Source: Chloroflexota bacterium (lineage in GTDB: Bacteria; Chloroflexota; Anaerolineae; Anaerolineales; Villigracilaceae). From it: a stretch of DNA of 64,000 nt. Made by a program: the position numbers and the translations under genes. Position 1 is the stretch's first letter. Every line of letters begins with the position of its first letter. Shown here in pieces: positions 51,151 to 60,666 of the stretch. The stretch is from assembly GCA_016223135.1 (NCBI GenBank), contig JACRPQ010000004.1:186001-250000 (forward strand). The letters are read 5' to 3'. The notes beneath the pieces were generated by a model. The model was not told where the DNA came from. It saw nothing but the letters and a program-made list of their open reading frames with translations, and made no database searches.

Positions 51151-52563
51151 ATGACACACGTCCATTTCATCGGCATTGGGGGAAGCGGTCTTTCCGCCAT
51201 CGCCCGCCTCCTGTTGGAGAGCGGCTATGAGGTGAGCGGTTCTGACCGCGCGCTCACGCCCTTTGCCGAAGAAGTCCGCAAGGCAGGCGCGCAGGTGTAC
51301 ATCGGGCATCATCCGCGCAACATCGGCAACGCCGATTGGGTGGTGCGCTCCTCCGCCGTGCCGGATGACAACCCCGAGGTCCAGGCGGCGAAGCGGGCGG
51401 GCATCCCCGTCTATAAACGCGCCGACTTTCTCGGGCGTCTCATGGAAGATAAAACCGGCATCGCCATCGCCGGCACGCACGGCAAGACCACCACCACCGC
51501 CATGACCGCCTGGGCGCTGACCCAACTGGGGCGCGACCCGTCCTTCATTGTCGGCGGCGTGTTGAACAACCTCGGCGTCAATGCCCGCGCCGGCAAGGGC
51601 AAACTCTTCGTCATCGAAGCGGACGAGTACGACTACATGTTCCTCGGGCTCAAGCCGCAGATTGCCGTCGTCACCAGCCTCGAACATGACCACCCCGACC
51701 TCTTCCCCACGCTCGAAGCCATGTACCTCGCCTTCGAAAAATTCGTGGACCTGCTTCCCGAAGACGGCACGTTCATCGTCTGCGCCGAAGACCCCGGCGC
51801 GATGGCGCTCATTCCCCACGTGCGCCAAAGCGGCAGGAACGTCATCTCCTACGGGATGCAAAGCGAGATGACCATCAACACGCCCTTCTGGGTGCAGGCG
51901 CGCGACGTTCAGCCCAACCAGCGCGGCGGCTTCGACTTCACTGTCGCCTCCAACCTTGGCGGCAAGACCTCCAACTTTGCGCAGGTCTCCCTGCAGGTGC
52001 CGGGCGTGCACAACGTCCGCAATGCGCTGGCGGTCTTTGCCATCACTGGAGCGCTGGGACTTTCGTGGACAAAGACCGCCGAAGCCCTCGCCGAGTTCAG
52101 CGGCACGGGGCGACGCTTCCAACTACGCGGCGAAGTGAACGGCATCAGCATCTTCGACGATTACGCTCATCACCCCACCGAAATCCGCGCCACGCTGGCA
52201 GGCGCGCGCGCCCGTTTCCCGGGGCGGCGCATTTGGGCGGTTTGGCAGCCGCACACTTACTCGCGCACCCAAACCCTCTTCCTCGAATTCTCGCGCGCCT
52301 TCAAAGACGCCGACGAAGTCATCGTCACCGAAGTCTATGCCGCGCGCGAACCGAAACAGGAATTCACCTCAGCGGAAATCGTCAGCGCCATGCCGCACCT
52401 CTCCGCCCGTTACATTGCCACCCTGCCGGAGGTCACCCGTTACCTTATCGAGAATCTACGCTCCGGCGATGTCGTCCTCGTCCTTTCTGCCGGAGATGCC
52501 GACCAGGTCAGCGGCGATGTGCTGAAAGGACTCCAAGAAAGGCAGGCAAACCATGCTGAATAA
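51151..52563 (+). CDS. murC: UDP-N-acetylmuramate--L-alanine ligase
   Basis: The 470-residue ligase adds L-Ala to UDP-MurNAc. Motifs: HFIGIGGSGLSAIARLLLESGYEVSGSD at the N terminus, ATP loop IAGTHGKTTTTAM near residue 108, VGGVLNNLGVNAR near 133, EADEYDYMFLGLKP near 153, LEHDHPDLFPT near 175 and DDYAHHPTEIRATL near 335. These are the MurC set. It starts directly after a heptamer repeat array and lacks a ribosome binding site. Its end overlaps a small ORF. Confidence 0.97.
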   Translation: MTHVHFIGIGGSGLSAIARLLLESGYEVSGSDRALTPFAEEVRKAGAQVYIGHHPRNIGNADWVVRSSAVPDDNPEVQAAKRAGIPVYKRADFLGRLMEDKTGIAIAGTHGKTTTTAMTAWALTQLGRDPSFIVGGVLNNLGVNARAGKGKLFVIEADEYDYMFLGLKPQIAVVTSLEHDHPDLFPTLEAMYLAFEKFVDLLPEDGTFIVCAEDPGAMALIPHVRQSGRNVISYGMQSEMTINTPFWVQARDVQPNQRGGFDFTVASNLGGKTSNFAQVSLQVPGVHNVRNALAVFAITGALGLSWTKTAEALAEFSGTGRRFQLRGEVNGISIFDDYAHHPTEIRATLAGARARFPGRRIWAVWQPHTYSRTQTLFLEFSRAFKDADEVIVTEVYAAREPKQEFTSAEIVSAMPHLSARYIATLPEVTRYLIENLRSGDVVLVLSAGDADQVSGDVLKGLQERQANHAE

Positions 52564-52777
52564 AACTGCGCTTCGGACTCACCCCTCCCCTTCGGTCAAA
52601 CTCAGGGCAAGTCTGCTCCCGCTTCGAGCGGCTTTGACCCTCGCTGAAAGCGGAACCCCCTCCCGCCCGCGCCGCATGGACGCCGGCGAACGGCTCGCCA
52701 TGCAGTTGATTGCCCGCATGCAAGCCCGCTACAAAAAGACCAAGCCATTCGTCACACAGCGAGGCAGGCGCGCATGA
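52553..52777 (+). CDS. Small basic protein within the dcw cluster (74 aa)
   Basis: The ATG overlaps the murC end by 11 bases and the stop overlaps the next ATG (ATGA), so both ends show translation coupling. The 74 residues are very basic with no membrane helix; the C-terminal half (DAGERLAMQLIARMQARYKKTKPF) looks like an amphipathic helix. The N-terminal half is encoded by a sequence rich in inverted words (ggtcaaactcaggg against tttgaccctc) and may be repeat-derived. No family recognised. It may not be conserved in full length. Confidence 0.5.
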   Translation: MLNKTALRTHPSPSVKLRASLLPLRAALTLAESGTPSRPRRMDAGERLAMQLIARMQARYKKTKPFVTQRGRRA

Positions 52778-52959
52778 ACGCGGACACCCGACCCCGCCGC
52801 CGCGAGGTCACCTTCCTGCCGCCGCTGAGCATGCCGCTGACGTTTTTGGACAGGACCGTTCGCGTGCGCCGTAAAGCGGAAACGCTCGAAGACCGCAAAA
52901 AGATGGACGAAAAGACCATTGAAAAACTGATTGAGAAGCTGAGTGAAAAAGAAAAGTAA
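52774..52959 (+). CDS. Small basic protein within the dcw cluster (61 aa)
   Basis: The ATG overlaps the preceding stop (ATGA), and murB follows after 7 bases. The 61 residues begin MNADTRPRRREVTFLPPL, contain PLTFLDRTVRVRRKAETLEDRKK and end in a charged helix (DEKTIEKLIEKLSEKEK). There is no membrane segment. I do not recognise it. The tight coupling between murC and murB and the codon use typical of neighbours favour a real gene. Confidence 0.6.
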   Translation: MNADTRPRRREVTFLPPLSMPLTFLDRTVRVRRKAETLEDRKKMDEKTIEKLIEKLSEKEK

Positions 52960-52966
52960 ATCTGCC

Positions 52967-53884
52967 ATGCTTGTATCCACCCGCCCGCTCGATGTGCTAC
53001 GCGCCAAATTCGGCGATAAAGTGAGGGAAAACGTCCCTCTGGCGCCGTTTACCTCCGCGCGCATCGGCGGTCCTGCCGATATTCTCCTCACGGCGGATAC
53101 CTCGGCTGAACTGGCGCGCATGGTCAAACTGTTGTGGAAGCATGAACTGCCGTTCATCATTTTGGGCGGCGGCTCGAACGTCCTCGTCAGCGACCGCGGC
53201 GTCCGCGGCGTGGTCATCTTGAACCGCGCAAAGGGAGTTAAATTCCATTTGGGCGACCAGCCGTCCGTTACGGCAGAATCGGGCGTCGTCTTCAGCAATC
53301 TTGCCAACCGCTGCGCGTCCAAAGGTCTGGCAGGACTCGAATGGGCGGCGACTGTCCCCGGCACGGTGGGCGGCGCGGTCTATGGCAATGCCGGCGCTTT
53401 CGGCGGCGACGTGGCAGGCAGCCTCATCCGCGCCGAATTGCTGACTGAAAATGGCAAGGAAATTTTCACCGTCGAACAGATGGGATACGGCTACCGCACG
53501 AGCGTCTTGAAACGCGGCGAAGTGAAAGCGATAGTACTTTCGGCTGAATTGGCGTTAAAAAATTCAACCAAAGAGGATGTGACTGTTAAAATCCAACAAT
53601 TCAGCGCGCACCGCAAAGCGACCCAGCCGCCCGGCGCGAGCATGGGCTCGATGTTCAAGAACCCGCCCGGCGACTATGCCGGCAGGTTGATCGAAGCGGC
53701 GGGGCTGAAAGGCGTCCGCATCGGCAACGCGGAAATCAGCCCGCTGCATGGAAATTTTTTCATCAACCATGCCAACACCAAAGCGGAAGACATCCGCGCC
53801 CTGATTGAACTGGTACAAAAAACGGTGAAGGAAAAATTGGGCGTCGAATTGGAATTGGAAGTTGAGCTCGTTGGTGAGTGGTAA
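52967..53884 (+). CDS. murB: UDP-N-acetylenolpyruvoylglucosamine reductase
   Basis: The 305-residue FAD enzyme reduces UDP-GlcNAc-enolpyruvate to UDP-MurNAc. Motifs: PLAPFTSARIGGPADIL near residue 25, FIILGGGSNVLVSDRGVRG near 64, LEWAATVPGTVGGAVYGNAGAFGGD near 123 and GASMGSMFKNPPGDYAGRLIEAAGLKG near 223, followed by HGNFFINHANTKAEDI. The catalytic Ser lies in GSMFKNP. ATG at 52967 was chosen; a GTG at 52943 is in frame but overlaps the small ORF. Confidence 0.95.
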   Translation: MLVSTRPLDVLRAKFGDKVRENVPLAPFTSARIGGPADILLTADTSAELARMVKLLWKHELPFIILGGGSNVLVSDRGVRGVVILNRAKGVKFHLGDQPSVTAESGVVFSNLANRCASKGLAGLEWAATVPGTVGGAVYGNAGAFGGDVAGSLIRAELLTENGKEIFTVEQMGYGYRTSVLKRGEVKAIVLSAELALKNSTKEDVTVKIQQFSAHRKATQPPGASMGSMFKNPPGDYAGRLIEAAGLKGVRIGNAEISPLHGNFFINHANTKAEDIRALIELVQKTVKEKLGVELELEVELVGEW

Positions 53885-53920
53885 GTTGGTAAACCATCCA
53901 GAAGACAGAGATTGATTTTG

Positions 53921-55033
53921 ATGACAGACAAAAAACTTCACGTGGCAATACTCTTTGGCGGTCGTTCCGGCGAGCATGAAGTGTCGCTCATGTCGGCGCG
54001 TTCGATTCTTTCCGTGCTCGACCCCGCCCGCTATGAAGTGACCCAGATCGGCATCACGCATGACGGCACGTGGCTGACCGGCGAGGATGTGATTGGCAAA
54101 TTCGAGCGGGGCGAGTTCCGCGCCCTCGAACAGGTGATCATCGCGCCCGATCCCAGCCTGAGCGGCGTGTACGTGGCGCGCAACGCGAGTCATGTGAAGG
54201 TGGCTGACATTGACGTGTACTTCCCCGTCCTGCATGGGACCTTCGGGGAGGATGGCACCATTCAGGGTTTGTTCGAACTGGCAGACGCCGCTTATGTGGG
54301 GGCGGGTGTGGTCGGCTCTGCCGTCGGCATGGACAAGGGCGTCTTCAAGGATGTGATGGTCGCCAACAACATCCCTGTGGCGAAGACGCTGGTCGTCTTG
54401 CGCGCCGAAATCGAGCAGGATATGGCTTCTGTCATTGAAAGAGCCGAGGCGCTCAGCGAATATCCGCTCTTTACCAAACCCGCCAACCTGGGTTCCTCCG
54501 TCGGCGTGACCAAGTGCAACAACCGCTCCGATTTGCAGGAAGGCTTGATGGAAGCCGCCTCCTTCGACCGCCGTGTGCTGATTCAAGAGGGAATCAAAAA
54601 CGTCCGCGAAATCGAAGTCAGCGTGCTGGGCAACGACGACCCGATTGCCTCCGTGCCGGGCGAAGTTCTGCCGAGCCGCGAGTTCTATTCCTACGAATCC
54701 AAGTACATTGACGGAACTTCCGGACTGCTCATTCCTGCCCCTCTGCCTCACGACATTGCCGAACAAATCCGTGAGTACGCTGTCCGCGCCTACCGCGCCA
54801 TTGACTGCGCCGGCATGGCGCGCGTGGATTTCTTTGTCGAAAAGGATACTCACCGCATCTATCTGAACGAACTGAACTCACTGCCCGGTTTCACCAAAAT
54901 CAGCATGTACCCCAAATTGTGGGAAGCCAGCGGACTGCCCTACAAGCAACTGGTGGACCGCCTCATCGAATTGGCGCTGGAACGCAAAGCGGAACGTGCC
55001 CGTACATCGCATGCCTACCGGAGGCGCACATGA
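53921..55033 (+). CDS. ddl: D-alanine--D-alanine ligase
   Basis: The 370-residue ATP-grasp enzyme makes D-Ala-D-Ala for MurF. Motifs: AILFGGRSGEHEVSLMSA at residue 8, PVLHGTFGEDGTIQGLFEL near 98, VGAGVVGSAVGMDKGVFKDV near 125, FTKPANLGSSVGVTKCN near 184, YIDGTSGLLIPAPL near 260 and DFFVEKDTHRIYLNELNSLPGFTKISMYP near 305. These are Ddl signatures. The ATG at 53921 was preferred to the in-frame TTG codons just upstream. It overlaps ftsQ by ATGA. Confidence 0.96.
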   Translation: MTDKKLHVAILFGGRSGEHEVSLMSARSILSVLDPARYEVTQIGITHDGTWLTGEDVIGKFERGEFRALEQVIIAPDPSLSGVYVARNASHVKVADIDVYFPVLHGTFGEDGTIQGLFELADAAYVGAGVVGSAVGMDKGVFKDVMVANNIPVAKTLVVLRAEIEQDMASVIERAEALSEYPLFTKPANLGSSVGVTKCNNRSDLQEGLMEAASFDRRVLIQEGIKNVREIEVSVLGNDDPIASVPGEVLPSREFYSYESKYIDGTSGLLIPAPLPHDIAEQIREYAVRAYRAIDCAGMARVDFFVEKDTHRIYLNELNSLPGFTKISMYPKLWEASGLPYKQLVDRLIELALERKAERARTSHAYRRRT

Positions 55034-55989
55034 GTGGTAAACCAACGCTTAGCCGCGCCGAGCTCGTCCGTCTGCGCCGTGAACAGGAACGCGCCAGAGA
55101 AATTCAGCGCGCCTCGCAGGCAGTAGCGCGCCCTGTGAAGGTCACGCGTTCCAAGAAAGATACGACCCGACCTGTTCGCAAGCCGGCGCGCAGTGCCCGC
55201 CGCCGCTTTGAAATTGCCATTCCGCACTTGCCGCGCGCAACCGCCCCTGCCTTCAGCCTGCCCCGTCCTCCCTTGGGGTGGCGGTTGTTTTCCCTGCTGT
55301 TGGCGGCTGTGCTGGGAAGCCTGCTCTATCTCGCTTTTACCCGTCCCGAACTGCGCGTGAGCGAGGCGCAACTGACCGGCAGCCGCATCGTCACCCAAGC
55401 GGAGGTGAACGCTGTGTTGGGCATTTCCGGTCAGCCGATCTTCCTGCTCGACCCGGCAGATTTGGAGACCCGCCTCCGCCTCGCCTTCCCTGAACTTGTC
55501 TCCGTCCGAGTGAGCGTTTCTCTGCCCAATCAAGTCTCGGTCAGTGTGACGGAACGCCAGCCGCTCATCCGCTGGGAGCAGGGCGGCGGCTATACCTGGG
55601 TTGCGGAAGACGGCGTTGCCTTCCGTCCGCGCGGCGAGTTGGACGGTTTGATTTCCGTTGTGGCGCTCTCCGCCCCGCCCGCTCAGGAAGGCGGCTCAGC
55701 GGACCCTCTTTCGCCGGCGCCGTTCATTTCGGCAGAGATGGTTCGAGCGTTGAAGGCGCTGGCGGCGCACGTTCCGCCGGGGACGCCCATTCTCTATGAA
55801 AGAGGATCAGGCTTCGGCTGGAATGATCCGCGCGGCTGGCGGGTGTATTTCGGCGTGAGCGCCGGCGATGTCGAGTTAAAGGTGCGCGTGTACGAGGCGA
55901 TGGTCAATTCATTGACTCAGAAGGGCATCCGCCCGGCGTTGATCAACGTCATGTACCCGACCGCGCCCTATTACAGATTGAGCGAATAA
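55030..55989 (+). CDS. ftsQ: Cell division protein FtsQ (POTRA domain)
   Basis: The 319-residue bitopic protein has a long basic cytosolic N terminus (about 1-82), a transmembrane helix (about 83-104) and a POTRA domain beginning ELRVSEAQLTGSRIVTQAEVNAVLGISGQPIFLLDPADLE, then a beta domain containing VSVTERQPLIRWEQGGGYTWV. It links the early and late divisome with FtsL. Position between ddl and ftsA and the architecture make the call firm although FtsQ sequences diverge. Confidence 0.92.
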   Translation: MSGKPTLSRAELVRLRREQERAREIQRASQAVARPVKVTRSKKDTTRPVRKPARSARRRFEIAIPHLPRATAPAFSLPRPPLGWRLFSLLLAAVLGSLLYLAFTRPELRVSEAQLTGSRIVTQAEVNAVLGISGQPIFLLDPADLETRLRLAFPELVSVRVSVSLPNQVSVSVTERQPLIRWEQGGGYTWVAEDGVAFRPRGELDGLISVVALSAPPAQEGGSADPLSPAPFISAEMVRALKALAAHVPPGTPILYERGSGFGWNDPRGWRVYFGVSAGDVELKVRVYEAMVNSLTQKGIRPALINVMYPTAPYYRLSE

Positions 55990-55995
55990 GGATTT

Positions 55996-57228
55996 ATGGA
56001 AGAAATTATTGTAGGCATAGATGTAGGCACGACCAAAGTCTGCACCCTGGTGGGACGGGTGGAGGATGACAAGTCCATCCGCATCCTTGGCGTCGGCATC
56101 GAACCATCGGATGGGATTCGCAAGGGCATCATCGTGGACCTGGCGGCGGCGTCGCAGGCGATTACCCGTTCGGTGAAAAAAGCCGAGTCTACATCGGGCA
56201 TGGAGATCACCTCGGCGCTGGTAAGCATTGCCGGCGCGCACGTTTCATCGGTCAACAGCCGCGGCGCGGCGGCGGTGAACGGCAACGTCATCGAGCAATA
56301 TGACATCGAACGCGCCCTCGAACAGGCGCAGGCGGTGGCGATTCCGTATGACCGCGAAATCATTCACGTCATTCAGCGCGGCTTTTCGGTGGACGGGCAG
56401 GACGGCATTCGCAACCCGAAAGGGATGCACGGCTACCGTCTGGAGGTCGAAGCGCACATCATCACCGCTTCCGCCGCTTCGGTGGACAATCTGCGTCAGT
56501 GCGTGGGCGCGGCGGGGGTGGAGATTCAACAATTCGTGTTGAACCCGCTTGCCTCCGCTGAGACCGTGCTGACCGAGCAGGAACGTCAGATGGGCGTGGC
56601 AGTCTGCGACATCGGCGGCGGCACCACCGACCTGGCAATTTACGTCAACGGCGACGTGTGGCACACGATGGTGCTGGCGGTCGGCGGCAACCATGTCACA
56701 CAGGATATTGCCCACGGCTTGCGCCTGCCGCTGGCGCAGGCGGAGGACGTGAAGAAACAACAAGGTCACGCGGTACGCGCCGAAGTGGGCGCGGAGGAGT
56801 ATTTCTCCATCCGTCCGTTCGGCGAGGAGCGCCCGGTGCAAATCAACCGCAAGGAACTGGCGGAAATCATCGAGGCGCGCGTGGAGGAAATTTTCGCCCT
56901 CACCCTGCAGGAGATCAAACGTTCCGGTTACGACGGTCTTCTGCCGGCAGGGATGGTGTTGACCGGCGGCGCCTCGGCGCTGCCGGGCATCAAGCGGCTT
57001 GCCTCGCGGGTGCTGAACATGCCCGTCCGCCTGGCGCAGCCGGAAAATCTGCTGGGGCTGGTGGATCGTTTGAATTCCCCCGCCTATTCCACCAGCGTGG
57101 GCTTGCTGCGGTGGCTCATGTCCATGCAGGATCAAGACCTCAGCATGGGACGTGAACGCCGCATGAAAGGAGAGAGACGTGTGGGCTTGAATTTCGTCAA
57201 AAAAATCATCGGCAGAATATTGCCCTGA
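55996..57228 (+). CDS. ftsA: Cell division protein FtsA
   Basis: The 410-residue actin-like protein tethers FtsZ to the membrane. Motifs: phosphate 1 IIVGIDVGTTKVCTLVG at residue 4, SHS2-type insertion ISIAGAHVSSVNSRGAAAV near 75, phosphate 2 VAVCDIGGGTTDLAIY near 206, adenosine motif VLTGGASALPGI near 330, and a C-terminal amphipathic helix (VGLNFVKKIIGRIL) for membrane attachment. ATG is 6 bases after the ftsQ stop. Confidence 0.96.
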   Translation: MEEIIVGIDVGTTKVCTLVGRVEDDKSIRILGVGIEPSDGIRKGIIVDLAAASQAITRSVKKAESTSGMEITSALVSIAGAHVSSVNSRGAAAVNGNVIEQYDIERALEQAQAVAIPYDREIIHVIQRGFSVDGQDGIRNPKGMHGYRLEVEAHIITASAASVDNLRQCVGAAGVEIQQFVLNPLASAETVLTEQERQMGVAVCDIGGGTTDLAIYVNGDVWHTMVLAVGGNHVTQDIAHGLRLPLAQAEDVKKQQGHAVRAEVGAEEYFSIRPFGEERPVQINRKELAEIIEARVEEIFALTLQEIKRSGYDGLLPAGMVLTGGASALPGIKRLASRVLNMPVRLAQPENLLGLVDRLNSPAYSTSVGLLRWLMSMQDQDLSMGRERRMKGERRVGLNFVKKIIGRILP

Positions 57229-57322
57229 GGCGATGAATGCCGGCGCAATGCATCACATTAAAAAATGGTGTAACCAAATCAAAAGCAAGTATCATCAGAC
57301 CAATGTTTGAACGGAGGAAGCA

Positions 57323-58489
57323 ATGGACTCGACTTATAGAAACAACGCCGAACAGCAAACAGAAACCTACGCCCGCATCAAAGTAATCGGTGTGGGAGGC
57401 GGCGGTTCGAACGCCGTCAACCGCATGATTGACGAAGGAATTCAAGGCGTGGAATTCATCGTCGCCAACACCGATGCGCAGGCTTTGATGCTCTCCAAAG
57501 CGACCATGCGCGTGCGCCTGGGCGACAAGCTCACGCGCGGGCTGGGCGCTGGCGGCGACCCGGAAGTGGGACGCAAAGCTGCCGAAGAATCCTCGGACGA
57601 ACTCTATAACGTGCTGAAAGGCGCCGATATGGTCTTCGTCACCGCCGGCATGGGCGGCGGCACCGGCACCGGCGCGGCGCCCATCGTGGCGCAGATTGCC
57701 AAAGAAAGCGGCGCCCTCACCATCGGCGTCGTCACGCGTCCCTTCACATTTGAAGGCATGCGCCGCATGCAGGCGGCGGAAATCGGCATCGGCAAATTCA
57801 AGGAACATGCCGACACCCTCATCGCCATCCCCAACGACCGCCTGCTGCAAATCGCCGACAAACGCGCTTCCCTGCAGGATGCCTTCCGCCTGGCGGATGA
57901 CGTCCTTCATCAGGGCATTCAGGGCATCTCCGAATTGATTACCACGCCCGGTCTCATCAATCTCGACTTTGCCGACGTGCGCGCCATCATGTCTGAGGGC
58001 GGCGCAGCGCTCATGGCGGTGGGCAAAGGCTCCGGCGATGACCGCGCCAAGAAAGCCGCCGAAGACGCCATCTCCAGCAAACTGCTCGACATCACCATTG
58101 ACGGCGCGCGCGGCGTGCTCTTCAATGTCACCGGCGGTCCGTCCATGACCCTCTTCGAGGTCAACCAGGCGGCAGCCATCATCCGCGAAACGGCTCACCC
58201 CGACGTGAACATGATCTTCGGCGCCGTCATTGACCCGAACATGGGCGACGACATCCGCGTCACCGTCATTGCCACCGGTTTCGACCGCAGTTCCATGCCC
58301 CGCCGTCTGTTGGAACGTCAGCCGCGCGCCGAAACCCGACGTCCGGAATCTGCCTCCTACTTCCGCCCGTCCGACCCCGTTTCGGTTCATGCGGACCCTC
58401 AGCCTGGGGAGACAAAACCCGCCTCTTCCCAGCCTCCGCTTAATACTGACGACCTCGACGTCCCGACCTTCCTGCGGAATCGAAGATGA
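57323..58489 (+). CDS. ftsZ: Cell division protein FtsZ
   Basis: The 388-residue tubulin homologue forms the division ring. Motifs: [17 protein letters not shown] near residue 17, NTDAQAL near 49, the GTP signature [13 protein letters not shown] near 111, and the T7 loop [12 protein letters not shown] near 212 with catalytic Asp. After a variable linker (about 330-370) the conserved C-terminal peptide is [11 protein letters not shown], the FtsA/SepF binding site. CGGAGGAAGC precedes the ATG. The 94-base spacer after ftsA could hold a separate promoter. Confidence 0.97.
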   Translation: MDSTYRNNAEQQTETYARIKVIGVGGGGSNAVNRMIDEGIQGVEFIVANTDAQALMLSKATMRVRLGDKLTRGLGAGGDPEVGRKAAEESSDELYNVLKGADMVFVTAGMGGGTGTGAAPIVAQIAKESGALTIGVVTRPFTFEGMRRMQAAEIGIGKFKEHADTLIAIPNDRLLQIADKRASLQDAFRLADDVLHQGIQGISELITTPGLINLDFADVRAIMSEGGAALMAVGKGSGDDRAKKAAEDAISSKLLDITIDGARGVLFNVTGGPSMTLFEVNQAAAIIRETAHPDVNMIFGAVIDPNMGDDIRVTVIATGFDRSSMPRRLLERQPRAETRRPESASYFRPSDPVSVHADPQPGETKPASSQPPLNTDDLDVPTFLRNRR

Positions 58490-58494
58490 TTTCA

Positions 58495-58525
58495 AACCCT
58501 AAAGGTCTTCAATACCTTTAGGGTT
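58495..58525 (+). terminator. Hairpin after ftsZ
   Basis: AACCCTAAAGGT (58495-58506) pairs perfectly with ACCTTTAGGGTT (58514-58525) around a 7-base loop, 5 bases after the ftsZ stop. No T run follows, so termination efficiency is uncertain; it may instead stabilise the mRNA end. Confidence 0.65.
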
Positions 58526-58593
58526 GGTAACACACAAACAATCTCAAGTCCAGTTCCCTCCAAGCCGGAGCGGTTCTGTGTGCCTGGGCGAGG

Positions 58594-58618
58594 CGCGCGG
58601 AATCGCTCCGCGCGTTTT
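58594..58618 (+). terminator. GC-rich intrinsic terminator downstream of ftsZ
   Basis: CGCGCGGA (58594-58601) and TCCGCGCG (58607-58614) form a stem with a 5-base loop followed by TTTT. It is a likely end of the dcw transcript. The 58526-58593 stretch before it shows nothing recognisable. Confidence 0.75.
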
Positions 58619-58656
58619 CGCCTCCCATCGAGTGGAAAAATTCTCATCCATTTTCA

Positions 58657-58685
58657 TTGACACCCTGCTGTCCCCATGTTATCCT
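58657..58685 (+). promoter_or_regulatory. Promoter of the cold-shock gene
   Basis: TTGACA (58657-58662), a 17-base spacer and TATCCT (58680-58685) form a strong sigma-70-type promoter about 150 bases before the csp start, implying a long leader as in many cold-shock genes. Confidence 0.8.
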
Positions 58686-58727
58686 TGCGGGCGTAGGATA
58701 CCAGTAGTTGCTTTGGAAGCGCCAGGT

Positions 58728-58757
58728 CGGCTCACGGTACATCCGTGAGCCGATTTT
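58728..58757 (+). promoter_or_regulatory. Terminator-like hairpin in the csp leader
   Basis: CGGCTCACGG (58728-58737) pairs perfectly with CCGTGAGCCG (58743-58752) around a 5-base loop, followed by ATTTTG. It lies about 40 nt into the leader and about 80 nt before the csp start, so it may act as an attenuator or end a short leader RNA. Confidence 0.6.
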
Positions 58758-58838
58758 GTTTCACCGCCGTTGAGGCGGCTCCGATGCAATACCCAATGAG
58801 TACCCTCCCAAATTCTTTTCTTGCCAAGGAGGCAAAAC

Positions 58839-59051
58839 ATGTCGGATCGTATCAACGGTACAGTCAAATGGTTCAACGGAACGAAGGGTTACGGATTCAT
58901 CGAACGCGAAGGCGGACCGGATGTCTTCGTCCACTTCTCCGCCATCGAAGGCGATGGTTTCAAGAACCTGCAGGAAGGTCAGAAAGTTCAATTCAAAGTT
59001 GAACAGGGACCGAAGGGACTGCAAGCCGCCAATGTCACCGTCATTGGCTGA
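58839..59051 (+). CDS. csp: Cold-shock protein (CSD family)
   Basis: The 70-residue protein is a single cold-shock domain: [19 protein letters not shown] carries RNP1 (KGYGFI), and DVFVHFSAI carries RNP2 (VFVHF). It binds single-stranded nucleic acid and probably acts as an RNA chaperone. The start at 58839 follows a perfect AAGGAGG at 7 bases. A long structured leader and a consensus promoter precede it, and a strong terminator follows, so it is a single-gene unit. Confidence 0.96.
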   Translation: MSDRINGTVKWFNGTKGYGFIEREGGPDVFVHFSAIEGDGFKNLQEGQKVQFKVEQGPKGLQAANVTVIG

Positions 59052-59073
59052 TTGACTGAAGCCTGACCAGACG

Positions 59074-59108
59074 AAAAGTCCCCGCAGCATTCGTTGCGGG
59101 GACTTTTT
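59074..59108 (+). terminator. Intrinsic terminator of the csp gene
   Basis: AAAAGTCCCCGCA (59074-59086) pairs with TGCGGGGACTTTT (59095-59107) around an 8-base loop, with flanking A and T tracts. It can also terminate the convergent aminotransferase transcript. Confidence 0.88.
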
Positions 59109-59121
59109 GATTCGCGTGCGG

Positions 59122-60300
<1,179 letters not shown>

Positions 60301-60315
60301 TGAACCTCCAGAGGT

Positions 60316-60459
60316 TTAGAAAGTGTTTTGAAATTCATTTTTAACCACCGATAAACATAGATAAAAAGGATTCGGGAACGTTTTAGCGGCAGTATTTCCG
60401 AGTATCGGCGTTTATCCGTGTTTCTCTGTGGCGAATCCTGACTTTAAAACACTCTCTTA
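60316..60459. mobile_element. Palindromic element G between small gene and aminotransferase
   Basis: Ends TTAGAAAGTGTTTTGAAAT and, inverted, TAAGAGAGTGTTTTAAAGT pair over most positions. The arms carry words CACCGATAA, ACATAGATA, AAAAGGATT against ATCGGCGTT, TATCCGTGTT, TCTCTGTGG. The TAA at the right end is the stop codon of the 69-residue protein gene on the minus strand. Only a 4-base direct repeat TTAG is seen at the ends. Confidence 0.75.
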
Positions 60460-60666
60460 GATGGGTTGAACGTGCCATTCATCGGGAACTTCCCGATAGG
60501 TGATTTCAAATGCGTGCCCGTCGGTGGTTTTGACGCGGAAGCCGCGTTCGGCGGGTCCGCGCCAACGGGCGAAGATTTCCGCAATTTCGTAGCGGCATCC
60601 CTGCCAGGTGAGCGAGAGCGGGCGTTCGGCAAACGTGGAATCGGAGCGGCATTCTACGGTGTTCAT
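60457..60666 (-). CDS. Small conserved-looking protein (69 aa)
   Basis: The ATG follows the stop of the nucleotidylyltransferase gene without a gap, so it is probably co-translated. The 69 residues form a beta-rich soluble domain: LSLTWQGCRYEIAEIFARWRGP, GFRVKTTDGHAFEITYREVPDEWHV. The pattern recalls DUF6504-like small proteins, but I cannot confirm this. Its stop codon TAA is part of the terminal repeat of element G, so its C terminus may have been altered by that insertion. Confidence 0.7.
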   Translation of the reverse strand: MNTVECRSDSTFAERPLSLTWQGCRYEIAEIFARWRGPAERGFRVKTTDGHAFEITYREVPDEWHVQPI

